This document shows, piece by piece, positions 1-7,963 of a stretch of 64,000 bases of DNA; the stretch's first letter is position 1; each line of letters opens with the position of its first letter. Both the position numbers and the translations under genes were made by a program. The notes under the pieces were generated by a model that saw only the letters and a program-made list of their open reading frames with translations, did not search any database and had not been told where the DNA came from. Source of the DNA: Ligilactobacillus sp. WC1T17 (lineage in GTDB: Bacteria > Bacillota > Bacilli > Lactobacillales > Lactobacillaceae); the NCBI GenBank assembly GCA_900110005.1, contig FOCC01000004.1, positions 103,101 through 167,100 of the forward strand. The letters are read 5' to 3'.

Positions 1-441
1 GTTGAGCGCTTGCCTAAGAGTGTTGTTGGAGATGGACACAAGACTTTAAGTCAGCTGATTACTTTAAAAAACTTAACCTTAGGAGCCAGCGAAAAAGCTA
101 CACTTGCGGTGCAAGGCTGGGGGATGGATACGATTATTCCGCGTGGTACAGAAGTTTTATTGCGATATGATGCTACAGTTGGCACTGGCTGCCGTAGTCT
201 TGAAGTCTTGGATGAACTTGATAGCAGCTACGTCAAGCCGTTAAAAGCGTTAGCTCAGGCCTTGAAGTTGCATGATGGCGCTTTAGATGTAGTTATCCCA
301 AATATTTATCAGCCGTTTAATCCTAAAGAAGCTAAAATGCTGATTTTTTTGAGTGCTCATCCAACCACACCGCTGGAAATGCATGAAAATGTTGTTTTTG
401 GTCCACAAAATATTGCTGTCAAAATTTTAGAACGCTTATAA
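1..441 (+). CDS. ATP-grasp family protein, C-terminal part (5' end outside window)
   Basis: The reading frame is open from base 1, so the gene starts upstream; 146 residues are visible. The start of the visible part (VERLPKSVVGDGHKT) resembles the 'VVGDG.HT..EL' segment of the ATP-grasp domain in bifunctional glutathione synthetase (GshAB) and cyanophycin synthetase. It is followed by a TGCRSLEVLDEL segment (family: STGG-s-DvTDE) and an LDVVIPNI strand. The last 30 residues (EMHENVVFGPQNIA) match the usual 'mH..P..G..r' C-terminal pattern only loosely. ATP-grasp enzymes join a carboxylate to an amine through an acyl-phosphate. The substrate cannot be told from this fragment; GshAB is one possibility. 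A strong terminator follows directly. Confidence 0.55.
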   Translation, partial: VERLPKSVVGDGHKTLSQLITLKNLTLGASEKATLAVQGWGMDTIIPRGTEVLLRYDATVGTGCRSLEVLDELDSSYVKPLKALAQALKLHDGALDVVIPNIYQPFNPKEAKMLIFLSAHPTTPLEMHENVVFGPQNIAVKILERL

Positions 442-442
442 G

Positions 443-477
443 AAAAGACGGTTTACATCAAAGTAAACCGTCTTTTT
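443..477 (+). terminator. Rho-independent terminator of the ATP-grasp gene
   Basis: A perfect 14-bp stem (443-456 with 463-476) with a 6-nt loop ends in a T run. It starts 2 nt after the stop codon. Confidence 0.93.
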
Positions 478-491
478 GTGCTGGGAAAAGC

Positions 492-520
492 TTTAGAAAA
501 CGCTTTAAAAATGCTAAAAT
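492..520 (+). promoter_or_regulatory. Promoter of the Gfo/Idh oxidoreductase gene
   Basis: TTTAGA (492-497) and TAAAAT (515-520) are separated by 17 bp. The ribosome binding site AGGAGGG at 531-537 lies just upstream of the ATG at 544. Confidence 0.65.
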
Positions 521-543
521 AAGGTATCCAAGGAGGGACTTTT

Positions 544-1542
544 ATGATTAAATTAGGTATTATCGGTACAGGCGGGATTGCGCAATTATTTGTGGATGCA
601 GCTCAAAAATCAGATTATTTTAAATTGACGACGGTTTATTCACGCCATGAAGAAACAGGTCAGGCGTTTTTAAAAGAAAATAATGTATCAGGAGACATCT
701 ACACAGACTTGGAGCGTTTTTTTGCTGAAGGCGATTTTTCAGCTGTTTATATTGCTTCGCCTAATAGTTTACATTTTGCTCAAGCTAAAGCAGCTATTTT
801 GGCTGATAAGGATGTCATCGTTGAAAAACCTTTTGTGATTAATCCTACCCAGTGGCAGCTGTTATACGATCTGCACCAAAAACATCCAGATTATTTAATT
901 TTTGAAGCAGCCCGCCATTTTCATGAGGAAGCTTTTAAGGCCGTCAGTGAAACTTTACCTTCTTTAGGGAAGATTCAAGGTGCCAATTTGACTTATATGA
1001 AATATTCATCCAAATATGACAGCTATTTGGATGGGAAAAAACCGAATATCTTTACCAGTAAATTTGCCGGTGGAGCGTTGCAGGATTTAGGCGTTTATAT
1101 GATTTACGATGCAATTGCTTGGTTTGGCAAGCCAAAAGAAGCTTGCTACCACGCCCGCATGCTCCCTAGCGGGGTTGATAAGATGGGAACCATTTTATTG
1201 ACCTATCCAGATTTTGATGTCACTATCCATATTGGTAAAACATCCAATTCTTATCTGCCTAGTGAAATTTATGGCGGCCAGGAAACCATTGTAATGGATA
1301 ACGCGGCTGATTTGCATGAAGTCAAATTAGTGGGGCCTAAAGCTGAAATGGTGATTGCTAAAAGATCAGCAGCGGAAAATCCGTTGTTGCAAGAAGCACA
1401 AGCCTTTGGCAAAGTTTTGGAAACAAGAGATCAAAAAGCTAGGCAAGTAGCAGAAAAATGGTTGGAAACCAGTCGACTGGTTAATGAAACCCTTTATGCT
1501 TTACGCCAAGATAGTGGAATTGTGTTTGATGACGAAAAATAA
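544..1542 (+). CDS. Gfo/Idh/MocA family NAD(P)-dependent oxidoreductase
   Basis: The 332-residue protein opens with a Rossmann dinucleotide-binding motif (GIIGTGGIA, residues 5-13) and carries the family's EKP motif (VEKPFV, near residue 95), whose lysine is catalytic in this family. The C-terminal alpha/beta domain (about 125-330) should hold the substrate. Members oxidise or reduce sugars, inositols and related compounds with NAD(P). The substrate here cannot be predicted, because the gene stands alone between two terminators with its own promoter. The start is fixed by AGGAGGG seven bases upstream. Length is normal for the family. Confidence 0.88.
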   Translation: MIKLGIIGTGGIAQLFVDAAQKSDYFKLTTVYSRHEETGQAFLKENNVSGDIYTDLERFFAEGDFSAVYIASPNSLHFAQAKAAILADKDVIVEKPFVINPTQWQLLYDLHQKHPDYLIFEAARHFHEEAFKAVSETLPSLGKIQGANLTYMKYSSKYDSYLDGKKPNIFTSKFAGGALQDLGVYMIYDAIAWFGKPKEACYHARMLPSGVDKMGTILLTYPDFDVTIHIGKTSNSYLPSEIYGGQETIVMDNAADLHEVKLVGPKAEMVIAKRSAAENPLLQEAQAFGKVLETRDQKARQVAEKWLETSRLVNETLYALRQDSGIVFDDEK

Positions 1543-1580
1543 ATAAAAGCCCAGAAGTTATGCTTCTAGGCTTTTATTAG
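1543..1580. terminator. Bidirectional terminator between convergent genes
   Basis: An inverted repeat (AAAAGCC..AGAAG with CTTCT..GGCTTTT) is flanked by A-rich and T-rich runs. It separates the plus-strand oxidoreductase from minus-strand yueI and overlaps the yueI stop codon (1577-1579). Confidence 0.85.
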
Positions 1581-2017
1581 TTGAAAAAATGTTGCCAAAA
1601 ATCTTTTTTGACGCTTTTTTGCGGGCTTTTTTCAGGGTAGCAGGTTAAAAAATCAACTTCAGTTTTGTTCAAAGCTTCTTTTTTAGCACAAAAAACCACG
1701 GCAAAATCCTGGGGACCGTTTTTAAGTGTGGAATCGGAGTTTAATTTAAAAGCGACTCGCTTGCTGGTGGCCAAATGAATTAACTTAGAACTGATTGAAT
1801 CGGCTAATTTACCGTTAATTAGCAATAAATAATCAGGGTGCAAGTCCATTTCAGCTGCCAAAGCATCGAGTAAATTATCAGCTTGGCTTTGGTCAAAAGT
1901 AACAGTTAAATCAACCCGTTCACGAAAAGTTCCCAAGTATTTGCGTCTTTCATCAGGATTAACTTGCGGTGTACCATAGAGGCCTTGATTTAAATGATTT
2001 TCTAAATTTAAACTCAT
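1577..2017 (-). CDS. yueI: YueI family protein (DUF1694)
   Basis: The 146-residue protein begins MSLNLENHLNQGLYGTPQ and contains KYLGTFRERV, the hallmark of the YueI/DUF1694 family, which is conserved in Bacilli. Its biochemical function is unknown. The open frame extends 28 codons further upstream, but the ATG at 2017 is preferred: AGAAGGGA precedes it at good spacing, the family begins here, and the extra codons would run back through the rpsD terminator. No signal peptide or membrane segment is visible, so it is probably cytoplasmic. It lies downstream of rpsD but is separated from it by a terminator. Confidence 0.85.
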   Translation of the reverse strand: MSLNLENHLNQGLYGTPQVNPDERRKYLGTFRERVDLTVTFDQSQADNLLDALAAEMDLHPDYLLLINGKLADSISSKLIHLATSKRVAFKLNSDSTLKNGPQDFAVVFCAKKEALNKTEVDFLTCYPEKSPQKSVKKDFWQHFFN

Positions 2018-2033
2018 GCATAATCCCTTCTGT

Positions 2034-2064
2034 AAAAAAAAGGCTGGAGAAATTCCAACCTTTT
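2034..2064 (-). terminator. Terminator of rpsD
   Basis: On the minus strand a 9-bp stem (AAGGTTGGA with TCCAGCCTT, one G-T pair) has a 5-nt loop and an 8-T tail. It lies between the rpsD stop and the yueI start. Confidence 0.85.
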
Positions 2065-2075
2065 GATATCTAGAA

Positions 2076-2684
2076 TTAAAGCTTGTTGTAATATTCAACA
2101 ACTAAGGCTTCGTCGATGTTAGCATCGAGTTCTTCACGTTCTGGCAAACGAACCAAAGAACCTTCCATCTTGTTTTCGTCAAATGAAACGAAAGCTGGAC
2201 GGCCAACAACGCTTTCCAAAGCATCCTTAACAACTTGAAGGTTCATAGAACGTTCGCGCAAGGAAATAACTTGGCCTGGTGTAACTTCGTATGATGGAAT
2301 ATCAACGCGCTTGCCATCAACAGTGATGTGGCCATGGTTTACCAATTGACGGGCTTGACGACGAGTAGTAGCCAAACCTAAACGATAAACGATATTGTCT
2401 AAACGGCGTTCCAAAAGAATCATGAAGTTGTCACCGTGCTTACCTTCGCGAATCTTGCCAGCCTTAACGAAGAGGTTAGCAAATTGACGTTCTGATAAGC
2501 CATATGTCATACGAAGCTTTTGCTTTTCGCGTAATTGCATTCCGTATTCGGAAAGCTTACGACGGTTGTTTTGACCATGTTGGCCTGGTGCGTATGGACG
2601 ACGAGCTAATTCTTTACCTGTACCTGAAAGGGAAATGCCTAAACGACGAGAAACCTTCCAAGATGGACCTGTATAACGTGACAT
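2076..2684 (-). CDS. rpsD: 30S ribosomal protein S4
   Basis: The 202-residue protein begins [19 protein letters not shown] and has the N-terminal S4 region followed by an S4 RNA-binding domain ([21 protein letters not shown], about residues 90-150). S4 binds 16S rRNA early in small-subunit assembly. The frame could start five codons earlier at 2699, but the ATG at 2684 has GGAGGA at 2691-2697 and matches the family start. This is the zinc-free form: no CxxC cluster is present at the N terminus. It is a single-gene unit with its own promoter, a structured leader and a terminator, which fits autoregulation by S4 as described for Bacillus subtilis. Confidence 0.97.
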   Translation of the reverse strand: MSRYTGPSWKVSRRLGISLSGTGKELARRPYAPGQHGQNNRRKLSEYGMQLREKQKLRMTYGLSERQFANLFVKAGKIREGKHGDNFMILLERRLDNIVYRLGLATTRRQARQLVNHGHITVDGKRVDIPSYEVTPGQVISLRERSMNLQVVKDALESVVGRPAFVSFDENKMEGSLVRLPEREELDANIDEALVVEYYNKL

Positions 2685-2699
2685 TAAAAATTCCTCCAA

Positions 2700-2850
2700 T
2701 AATTTGTTTGGAGTAAAATAATCCGTGTGAGTTTAGTATTCGTGCATTTTGTTTTGCGATGTTCACCCTTGCAGCCGAAGGGGTACTAGTTCGAACCAAA
2801 ACGGCAACAAAATGTTGACGTTCTTACCGCTCACTGCTGCATTATTTTAC
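2700..2850 (-). promoter_or_regulatory. Structured 5' leader of rpsD (probable S4 autoregulatory RNA)
   Basis: Read on the minus strand, the leader is closed by a perfect 10-bp helix (GTAAAATAAT at 2841-2850 with ATTATTTTAC at 2713-2722). Inside it is a second perfect 9-bp helix (CATTTTGTT at 2806-2814 with AACAAAATG at 2745-2753). That helix encloses a GTTC/GAAC plus CCCTT/AAGGG hairpin. Autoregulation of rpsD by S4 binding its leader is known in B. subtilis; that this fold does the same is inference. Confidence 0.75.
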
Positions 2851-2854
2851 ACAA

Positions 2855-2882
2855 AGTGTAGCATAGCAGAAAGCAGAGACAA
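2855..2882 (-). promoter_or_regulatory. Promoter of rpsD
   Basis: On the minus strand, TTGTCT (2877-2882) and TACACT (2855-2860) are 16 bp apart. The predicted start lies at about 2848, at the base of the folded leader. Confidence 0.65.
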
Positions 2883-2891
2883 TGTCAATGA

Positions 2892-3344
2892 TTAAGATAG
2901 ATGTTTTAATAAAATTTGGGCAAAAGCACTTAATGTTGCCTCATCATCAGCGCTGAAGCGGTTTTTGACAGGTGAATCAAGATCCATGACGCCAATTTTT
3001 TGACCATCCTTGGTTAAAGGTACGACGATTTCAGCGTTTGAAGCTGAGTCACAGGCAATGTGTCCTTTAAAGGTATGCACGTCAGCGACACGCAGGATTT
3101 TTTGCTCAGCTAAGGCCGTTCCGCAAACGCCGGCCTTATTTTTAATATGCATGCAGGCGACTTTGCCTTGAAAAGGTCCTAAGTAAAGTTCATCTTGTTT
3201 TTGATCGTAGAGGTAAAATCCGGCCCAATTTAGATCAGGCAAGCTGTCATACAAAAGGGCTGAAGCATTGGCTAAATTTGAAATGAGGTTCGTTTCACCA
3301 GTCAATAAAGCATCCAGTTGGTCAAGTAAAAGTTGATTTTTCAT
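2892..3344 (-). CDS. msrC: GAF-domain free methionine-(R)-sulfoxide reductase
   Basis: The 150-residue protein is a single GAF domain. It has the three cysteines typical of free methionine-(R)-sulfoxide reductases (VACMHI, GVCGTA, HIACDSAS), followed by the conserved GVMDLDSP end. The enzyme reduces free methionine-R-sulfoxide, repairing oxidised methionine pools in the cytosol. The open frame extends 56 codons upstream into ezrA, but ATG 3344 has GGAGG just before it and fits family length. It is divergent from ezrA. Confidence 0.88.
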   Translation of the reverse strand: MKNQLLLDQLDALLTGETNLISNLANASALLYDSLPDLNWAGFYLYDQKQDELYLGPFQGKVACMHIKNKAGVCGTALAEQKILRVADVHTFKGHIACDSASNAEIVVPLTKDGQKIGVMDLDSPVKNRFSADDEATLSAFAQILLKHLS

Positions 3345-3384
3345 ATTATCCTCCCTATTTTTTACTGTTTCATATTTGTTGATA

Positions 3385-3393
3385 TGATATAAT
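3385..3393 (+). promoter_or_regulatory. Extended -10 promoter of ezrA
   Basis: TGaTATAAT forms a consensus extended -10 element. No good -35 is seen. It lies about 80 bp upstream of the ezrA ATG, in the divergent msrC/ezrA spacer. Confidence 0.55.
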
Positions 3394-3471
3394 GATGTAA
3401 GTATTGTAAACAGAAAAAAACGTGAAAGCAAGCATTTTGCAATGAATTTGGAAGTTTGAGGGGCGAGAAGT

Positions 3472-5163
3472 ATGGTAGTAGGATTGACGATTATCGTCAC
3501 ATTGGCGGTCATTGGCTATATTGCAGCAGCTATTATTAGACATCAATATACAAATCAAGCAGAAACAATAGAGTTTCAGATTGATGACTTAGCGCAAAAA
3601 TCACTTGATAGTCAAATGGCAGAGATTAGTAAAATTGCCCTTTCAGGGGACAGTCTCAAGGAAGTTGAAAATATGGACAATTCTTACCGCTATTTGATGA
3701 ATCGGCGTTTACCTGAAATTACGGAAGAATTAGCTGATATTAAAGAACAGCTGGCTTCATTTAAATTATTCCAAATCAAAGGCCAGTTGCAGATGACCGA
3801 AAAAAAACTGGCTGATGCTAAGAGTCAATACCAAGAACTGGCTAATAAAATTTCACGGCTTAAAAAGCAGGCTTTGGATTATCAAAAGGCGGTCACTGAG
3901 CTGAAAGAAAAATATCAAGCGATGCGCAAGACGCTTTTAACCAAGAATTTTTCGTATGGTCCAAGTGCTAAAAACTTAGAAGCACAGCTTAAGGCGTTGG
4001 AGGGAAAATTTGAGGAATATCTTAAGGTTCTTGAAAGCGGTGATTTAAAGCAAACAGATAAACTGCTCAAAGAATTAAGAGCTGATACCTATACGCTAGG
4101 GATGGCGTTAGATAAACTGCCAAATATTTACCGTAATTTTAAGAACGTTTATCCTGATCAAATTGCTGAATTAAAATCTGCCTTAGAAAAGATGGACACA
4201 GATGGATACGGCTTTGAAATTGATACCAAGCAATTAATAGCCAAAATTGATCAGCAATTAGCGGGGTTAACCAAGGCTTTAGATGACGTCGAACTCGAAG
4301 CTTGTGAAGAGCTTGACCTTAAACTACATGATGATATTGAAAGTTTATATACAGAAATTGAAAAAGAATATAGTGCGCGCTTGCACTTTGAAAAGAGACT
4401 GCCGACTTTTAGACAATTTTTAGAACACGCCGTGCAGCAAGAAAACAAATTATTGGTTGAATTGGATCATTTAAGCAATAATTATCTCTTGAATCATCAT
4501 GAACAAGAAGATGCCCATGACTTAAATAAACAATTAGCCCGGATTCAAAAGCGTTTGGAGGATTACAATCGCCGCGATTTGGAAGAAAAAATCTGCTATT
4601 CTGATCAATTAGCTCTTTTGAAGCAGGATACGGCTAGTTTAACAGAAATTGAGCAAAAGCAAAAGGCGATTGCTGACAGCGTGGCTTCTTTGTTCCAAGA
4701 TGAAAAAGAAGCTAAAAATGCGATTCAAAATTTTGATGCTGAAATGCATCGCTTAAAGCGGTCTTTGGATAATTTAAATCTGCCGGGACTGCCTGGTGAA
4801 TATAATGAATACTTTTTAAGGGTTTCACATGAAGTCGTAGCCTTGGCTAAGTTATTGAATCAAGAACAAATTGATATGGATCAAATTGAAAAAGAATTGC
4901 TTAATACCCAATCTGATCTTGATGCTTTGACAAAGAAAACCCAAGAGATTATTGACGCTTCAACTTTAGCACAAGAATGCTTCCAATATGCCAACCGCTA
5001 CCGCCATAAGTATCCGGCAGTGGCTAAGGCCCAACAAGAAGGAATGGACTTGTTTGAACACTGCCAATATATCGAATCACTGGATGTGATTGCTCAAGCT
5101 TTAGAACAGGTTGAAGAAGGTTCTTATAAGCGTCTGGAACAAAATTATAAGCAACAACACTAA
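3472..5163 (+). CDS. ezrA: Septation ring formation regulator EzrA
   Basis: The 563-residue protein has a single N-terminal membrane anchor (residues about 2-23, outside short) followed by a long, highly charged, heptad-rich coiled-coil region to the C terminus, as in EzrA (about 560 residues). In Bacilli EzrA spans the membrane once and acts on FtsZ to prevent extra Z-rings and to coordinate wall synthesis with constriction. The start has GAGGGG upstream. It is followed by a terminator, so it is probably monocistronic. The nifS-thiI pair downstream is a common neighbour in Bacilli. Confidence 0.95.
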   Translation: MVVGLTIIVTLAVIGYIAAAIIRHQYTNQAETIEFQIDDLAQKSLDSQMAEISKIALSGDSLKEVENMDNSYRYLMNRRLPEITEELADIKEQLASFKLFQIKGQLQMTEKKLADAKSQYQELANKISRLKKQALDYQKAVTELKEKYQAMRKTLLTKNFSYGPSAKNLEAQLKALEGKFEEYLKVLESGDLKQTDKLLKELRADTYTLGMALDKLPNIYRNFKNVYPDQIAELKSALEKMDTDGYGFEIDTKQLIAKIDQQLAGLTKALDDVELEACEELDLKLHDDIESLYTEIEKEYSARLHFEKRLPTFRQFLEHAVQQENKLLVELDHLSNNYLLNHHEQEDAHDLNKQLARIQKRLEDYNRRDLEEKICYSDQLALLKQDTASLTEIEQKQKAIADSVASLFQDEKEAKNAIQNFDAEMHRLKRSLDNLNLPGLPGEYNEYFLRVSHEVVALAKLLNQEQIDMDQIEKELLNTQSDLDALTKKTQEIIDASTLAQECFQYANRYRHKYPAVAKAQQEGMDLFEHCQYIESLDVIAQALEQVEEGSYKRLEQNYKQQH

Positions 5164-5188
5164 AGCAGGGTAAAGCCTGCTTTTTTAT
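5163..5188 (+). terminator. Terminator of ezrA
   Basis: AAGCAGG and CCTGCTT form a stem followed by six Ts, directly after the stop codon. Confidence 0.9.
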
Positions 5189-5201
5189 TTAGGTTATTTG
5201 C

Positions 5202-5230
5202 TTGTATTTTTACTTTTAATTAGTTAGAAT
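5202..5230 (+). promoter_or_regulatory. Promoter of nifS-thiI
   Basis: TTGTAT (5202-5207) and TAGAAT (5225-5230) are 17 bp apart, 34 bp upstream of the nifS ATG. Confidence 0.75.
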
Positions 5231-5263
5231 GATAAAGAATGTCAATAAAAGAAAGGGTTCGTC

Positions 5264-6412
5264 ATGATATATTTTGATAATAGTGCGACTACTAAAGTCA
5301 CACAAGAAGTTTTAAAGACATATCAAACTGTTTCAGAAAAGATTTGGGGTAACCCGTCTTCTTTGCACAACTTGGGAGAAACTGCCTTTCATTTGCTTGA
5401 ACAAGCGCGTAGTCAGGTAGCTGCCTTGCTTGAAAAAAAGCCATCTGAAATTTATTTCACCAGTGGCGGGACTGAAAGTGATAATTGGGCTATCAAAGGG
5501 ACTGCAATTGAAAAACATATTTATGGTAAACATTTAATCACAACTAATGTGGAACATCCAGCGGTTATCAATACAATGAAACAACTGGAAAAATTAGGCT
5601 TTGAAGTAACCTATCTGCCGGTTGATGAAACAGGTCGGATTAATTGTGATGATTTAAAAAAAGCTATCCGCAAAGATACAATTTTAGTATCGATTATGGC
5701 CGTTAATAATGAAGTTGGGGCCGTACAACCGCTTAATGAAGTCAGTGAAATCTTAAAGCAATATCCGCGGATTCATTTCCATGTGGATGCGGTGCAGGCT
5801 GTTGGCAAAGGCTTAAGAGAGATGCTGCTTAACGACCGGATTGATATGCTTTCTTTATCAGGGCATAAATTTCATGCTCCGCGTGGAATTGGGATTATGT
5901 ACAAAAAAAAAGGCCGCATGGTGGCGCCTTTACTGACGGGTGGCGGGCAAGAAAAAAATCTTCGTTCCGGCACAGAAAATTTGCCTGCCATTGCGGGAAT
6001 GTCTAAGGCATTGCGCTTAGTTATCGAAAATGAAGCTGAGCATGTCAAAAAACAGCAGGCTATCAAGGAAAAAATTTATGATCACTTGGCACAATTTGAA
6101 AAAGTAACCATCTTTTCTAACCGAAAAGAGCATTTTGCCCCGCATATCTTGTGCTTTGCTATCCAAGGGGTACGTGGTGAGACGGTGGTTCATGCCTTTG
6201 AAAGCTATGATATCTATATTTCCACAACGAGTGCTTGCTCATCCAAAAAAGGCACTGTTTCATCAACGTTGCATGCCATGGGTGTTGCTGATAAGTTGGC
6301 TCAATGTGCTGTGCGGGTTAGCTTAGATGAAAACAACACCTTAGACCAAGCAGATGAATTTAACCGGATCTTTGATATTTTATACGATAAATTTAAAATG
6401 ATTAATTCATAG
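5264..6412 (+). CDS. nifS: Cysteine desulfurase, NifS-like, partner of ThiI
   Basis: The 382-residue enzyme is a class V PLP aminotransferase that removes sulfur from cysteine as a persulfide. Visible features are the N-terminal YFDNSATT, the GGTESDN cofactor-binding loop, the PLP lysine K202 in SGHKFH, and the active cysteine C325 in TSACSSK. It is followed 17 nt later by thiI. In B. subtilis the equivalent pair NifZ-ThiI makes 4-thiouridine in tRNA, with NifZ as dedicated sulfur donor, so this is its likely role. A second paralogue at 41367 sits by mnmA. Confidence 0.94.
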   Translation: MIYFDNSATTKVTQEVLKTYQTVSEKIWGNPSSLHNLGETAFHLLEQARSQVAALLEKKPSEIYFTSGGTESDNWAIKGTAIEKHIYGKHLITTNVEHPAVINTMKQLEKLGFEVTYLPVDETGRINCDDLKKAIRKDTILVSIMAVNNEVGAVQPLNEVSEILKQYPRIHFHVDAVQAVGKGLREMLLNDRIDMLSLSGHKFHAPRGIGIMYKKKGRMVAPLLTGGGQEKNLRSGTENLPAIAGMSKALRLVIENEAEHVKKQQAIKEKIYDHLAQFEKVTIFSNRKEHFAPHILCFAIQGVRGETVVHAFESYDIYISTTSACSSKKGTVSSTLHAMGVADKLAQCAVRVSLDENNTLDQADEFNRIFDILYDKFKMINS

Positions 6413-6429
6413 TACGAAAGGAACAATTA

Positions 6430-7647
6430 ATGCAATATACAGAAATAATGGTTCGCTATGGCGAATTATCAACTAAGGGTAAAAACCGGCGCAATTTTAT
6501 TGACCGTTTGGCTTTTAACGTCCGGTCAGCCATGCATGATTTTCCAGCGCTGCAAATTAAAGCGCGTCGCGATCGGATGCACATCTATTTAAACGGTGAA
6601 GACTCCGACAAAGTGATTGCCCGCTTAAAACAAGTTTTTGGAATTCAAAATTTTTCACCTTCTTTGCGGGTTGAACGTGATGTTGAAGCTGTTAAGCAGG
6701 TTGCGGCTCAATTAGTTCAAGAAAAATTCTTTGACGGCATGACTTTTAAGGTTAATACCAGAAGATCAGACCACCACTTCATTTATGATACCAACGAATT
6801 AAATGAAATGTTAGGCGATTATATTTTGACGCATGTTCCCGGCATTAAAGTTAAGATGAAAGATCCTGACTTGACTTTACGGGTAGAAGTTAGATCTGAC
6901 GGTATTTATTTGTCACATGAAAAAATTCAAGGTGCCGGCGGACTTCCAGTTGGAACGGCCGGTAAGGCGATGCTGATGCTTTCAGGTGGGATTGATTCGC
7001 CAGTAGCAGGCTATTTAGCAATGAAACGTGGTGTTGATATTGAAATGGTGCACTTCTTCAGCCCGCCATATACCAGCGAACAAGCCTTAAATAAGGCTAA
7101 GGAATTAACTGCTAAATTAACACCATATGTTGGCCGGATTCAATTTATCGAAGTTCCCTTTACGGAGATTCAAGAAACGGTTAAACATGATGTGCCATCA
7201 GGTTATTTAATGACCGTCCAACGGCGCTTTATGTTGCGGTTAACGGAAGCTTTGGCACATAAGCGTGGCGGCTTAGCCATTTTTAACGGGGAAGCTTTAG
7301 GACAAGTAGCTTCACAGACTTTGGAAAGTATGGCAGCCATCAATGATGTCACTACCATGCCTGTTTTACGTCCAGTGGTTTCTATGGATAAAAATGAAAT
7401 TATCAAGATTGCTCAGCAAATTGATACTTTTGACCTTTCAATCATGCCATTTGAAGACTGCTGCACTGTTTTTGCACCACCTGCACCAAAAACCAAGCCC
7501 AAGATTGACCGAGCCCGTTACTACGAAGAAAGGCTTGATGTTGACGGCTTAATTCAACGGGCTTTAGCCGGTATTAAAGTTACTAATATCAAAATTGGCG
7601 ACCACTTCATGAATGAAGATCATGATGAATTTGCTGAATTGCTGTAA
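6430..7647 (+). CDS. thiI: tRNA uracil 4-sulfurtransferase ThiI
   Basis: The 405-residue protein has an N-terminal ferredoxin-like/THUMP tRNA-binding region (about 1-165) and an adenylating PP-loop domain with [15 protein letters not shown] near residue 185. It activates U8 of tRNA with ATP and receives persulfide sulfur to form 4-thiouridine. It lacks the C-terminal rhodanese domain of E. coli ThiI, as is usual in Firmicutes, so sulfur should pass more directly from the adjacent NifS. The RBS is GAAAGGAAC. No terminator lies between the two genes, so they are co-transcribed. Confidence 0.96.
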   Translation: MQYTEIMVRYGELSTKGKNRRNFIDRLAFNVRSAMHDFPALQIKARRDRMHIYLNGEDSDKVIARLKQVFGIQNFSPSLRVERDVEAVKQVAAQLVQEKFFDGMTFKVNTRRSDHHFIYDTNELNEMLGDYILTHVPGIKVKMKDPDLTLRVEVRSDGIYLSHEKIQGAGGLPVGTAGKAMLMLSGGIDSPVAGYLAMKRGVDIEMVHFFSPPYTSEQALNKAKELTAKLTPYVGRIQFIEVPFTEIQETVKHDVPSGYLMTVQRRFMLRLTEALAHKRGGLAIFNGEALGQVASQTLESMAAINDVTTMPVLRPVVSMDKNEIIKIAQQIDTFDLSIMPFEDCCTVFAPPAPKTKPKIDRARYYEERLDVDGLIQRALAGIKVTNIKIGDHFMNEDHDEFAELL

Positions 7648-7660
7648 TTTAAAGAAAGGC

Positions 7661-7689
7661 TTGACGCGTCTTTAAATGCAAGCTAAAAT
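7661..7689 (+). promoter_or_regulatory. Promoter of the valS T-box transcript
   Basis: TTGACG (7661-7666) and TAAAAT (7684-7689) with a 17-bp spacer begin 13 bp after the thiI stop. Confidence 0.85.
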
Positions 7690-7694
7690 ACTCG

Positions 7695-7924
7695 TATAAG
7701 CTTTGAACAAGAGGGTTTAACGGTCTTAGGTCCAAGAGAGAAACGTTAGCTGTGAAGTTTCACCAATAGCCGTTAGATTGTAGCTTGTGAGCTGTTAGAC
7801 TGAAATTAAGTAAGTTTGACCGGATATCAATTCGTTAACACTGATTTAAGCGGGGCATAAAAGCCCAATTTAGGTGGTACCACGGCACTGTCGTCCTATA
7901 TGAGGATGATAGTGCTTTTTTTTA
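7695..7924 (+). promoter_or_regulatory. T-box riboswitch, valine specific (valS leader)
   Basis: Stem I has a base helix ACAAG (7707-7711) with CTTGT (7784-7788) and an upper helix TTTAACGG with CCGTTAGA. Between them the specifier loop shows GTA (7780-7782, valine) followed by a purine. The T-box core AGGTGGTACCACG is at 7872-7884; its variable T would pair with A73 of tRNA-Val. A terminator hairpin follows at 7885-7923 (GCACT..TCCT with AGGA..AGTGC, then Ts). Uncharged tRNA-Val should stabilise the antiterminator and turn valS on. Confidence 0.95.
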
Positions 7925-7963
7925 GCGAAGATATCTAATCATAAAAATGAAAGGATTTTTGAC

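Noticed and set aside
2764..2800. tRNA-like T-loop string (GGTTCGAAC) on the minus strand in the rpsD leader
   Set aside because: No acceptor, D or anticodon stems surround it; the bases are explained by the leader helices (GTTC/GAAC and the CCCTT hairpin).
3345..3512. Long N-terminal extension of the GAF protein
   Set aside because: It crosses the divergent ezrA promoter and enters ezrA; ATG 3344 has a GGAGG site.
7695..7924. Short open frames within the T-box leaders as leader peptides
   Set aside because: The stretches are fully explained by stem I, T-box core and terminator, and have no RBS.
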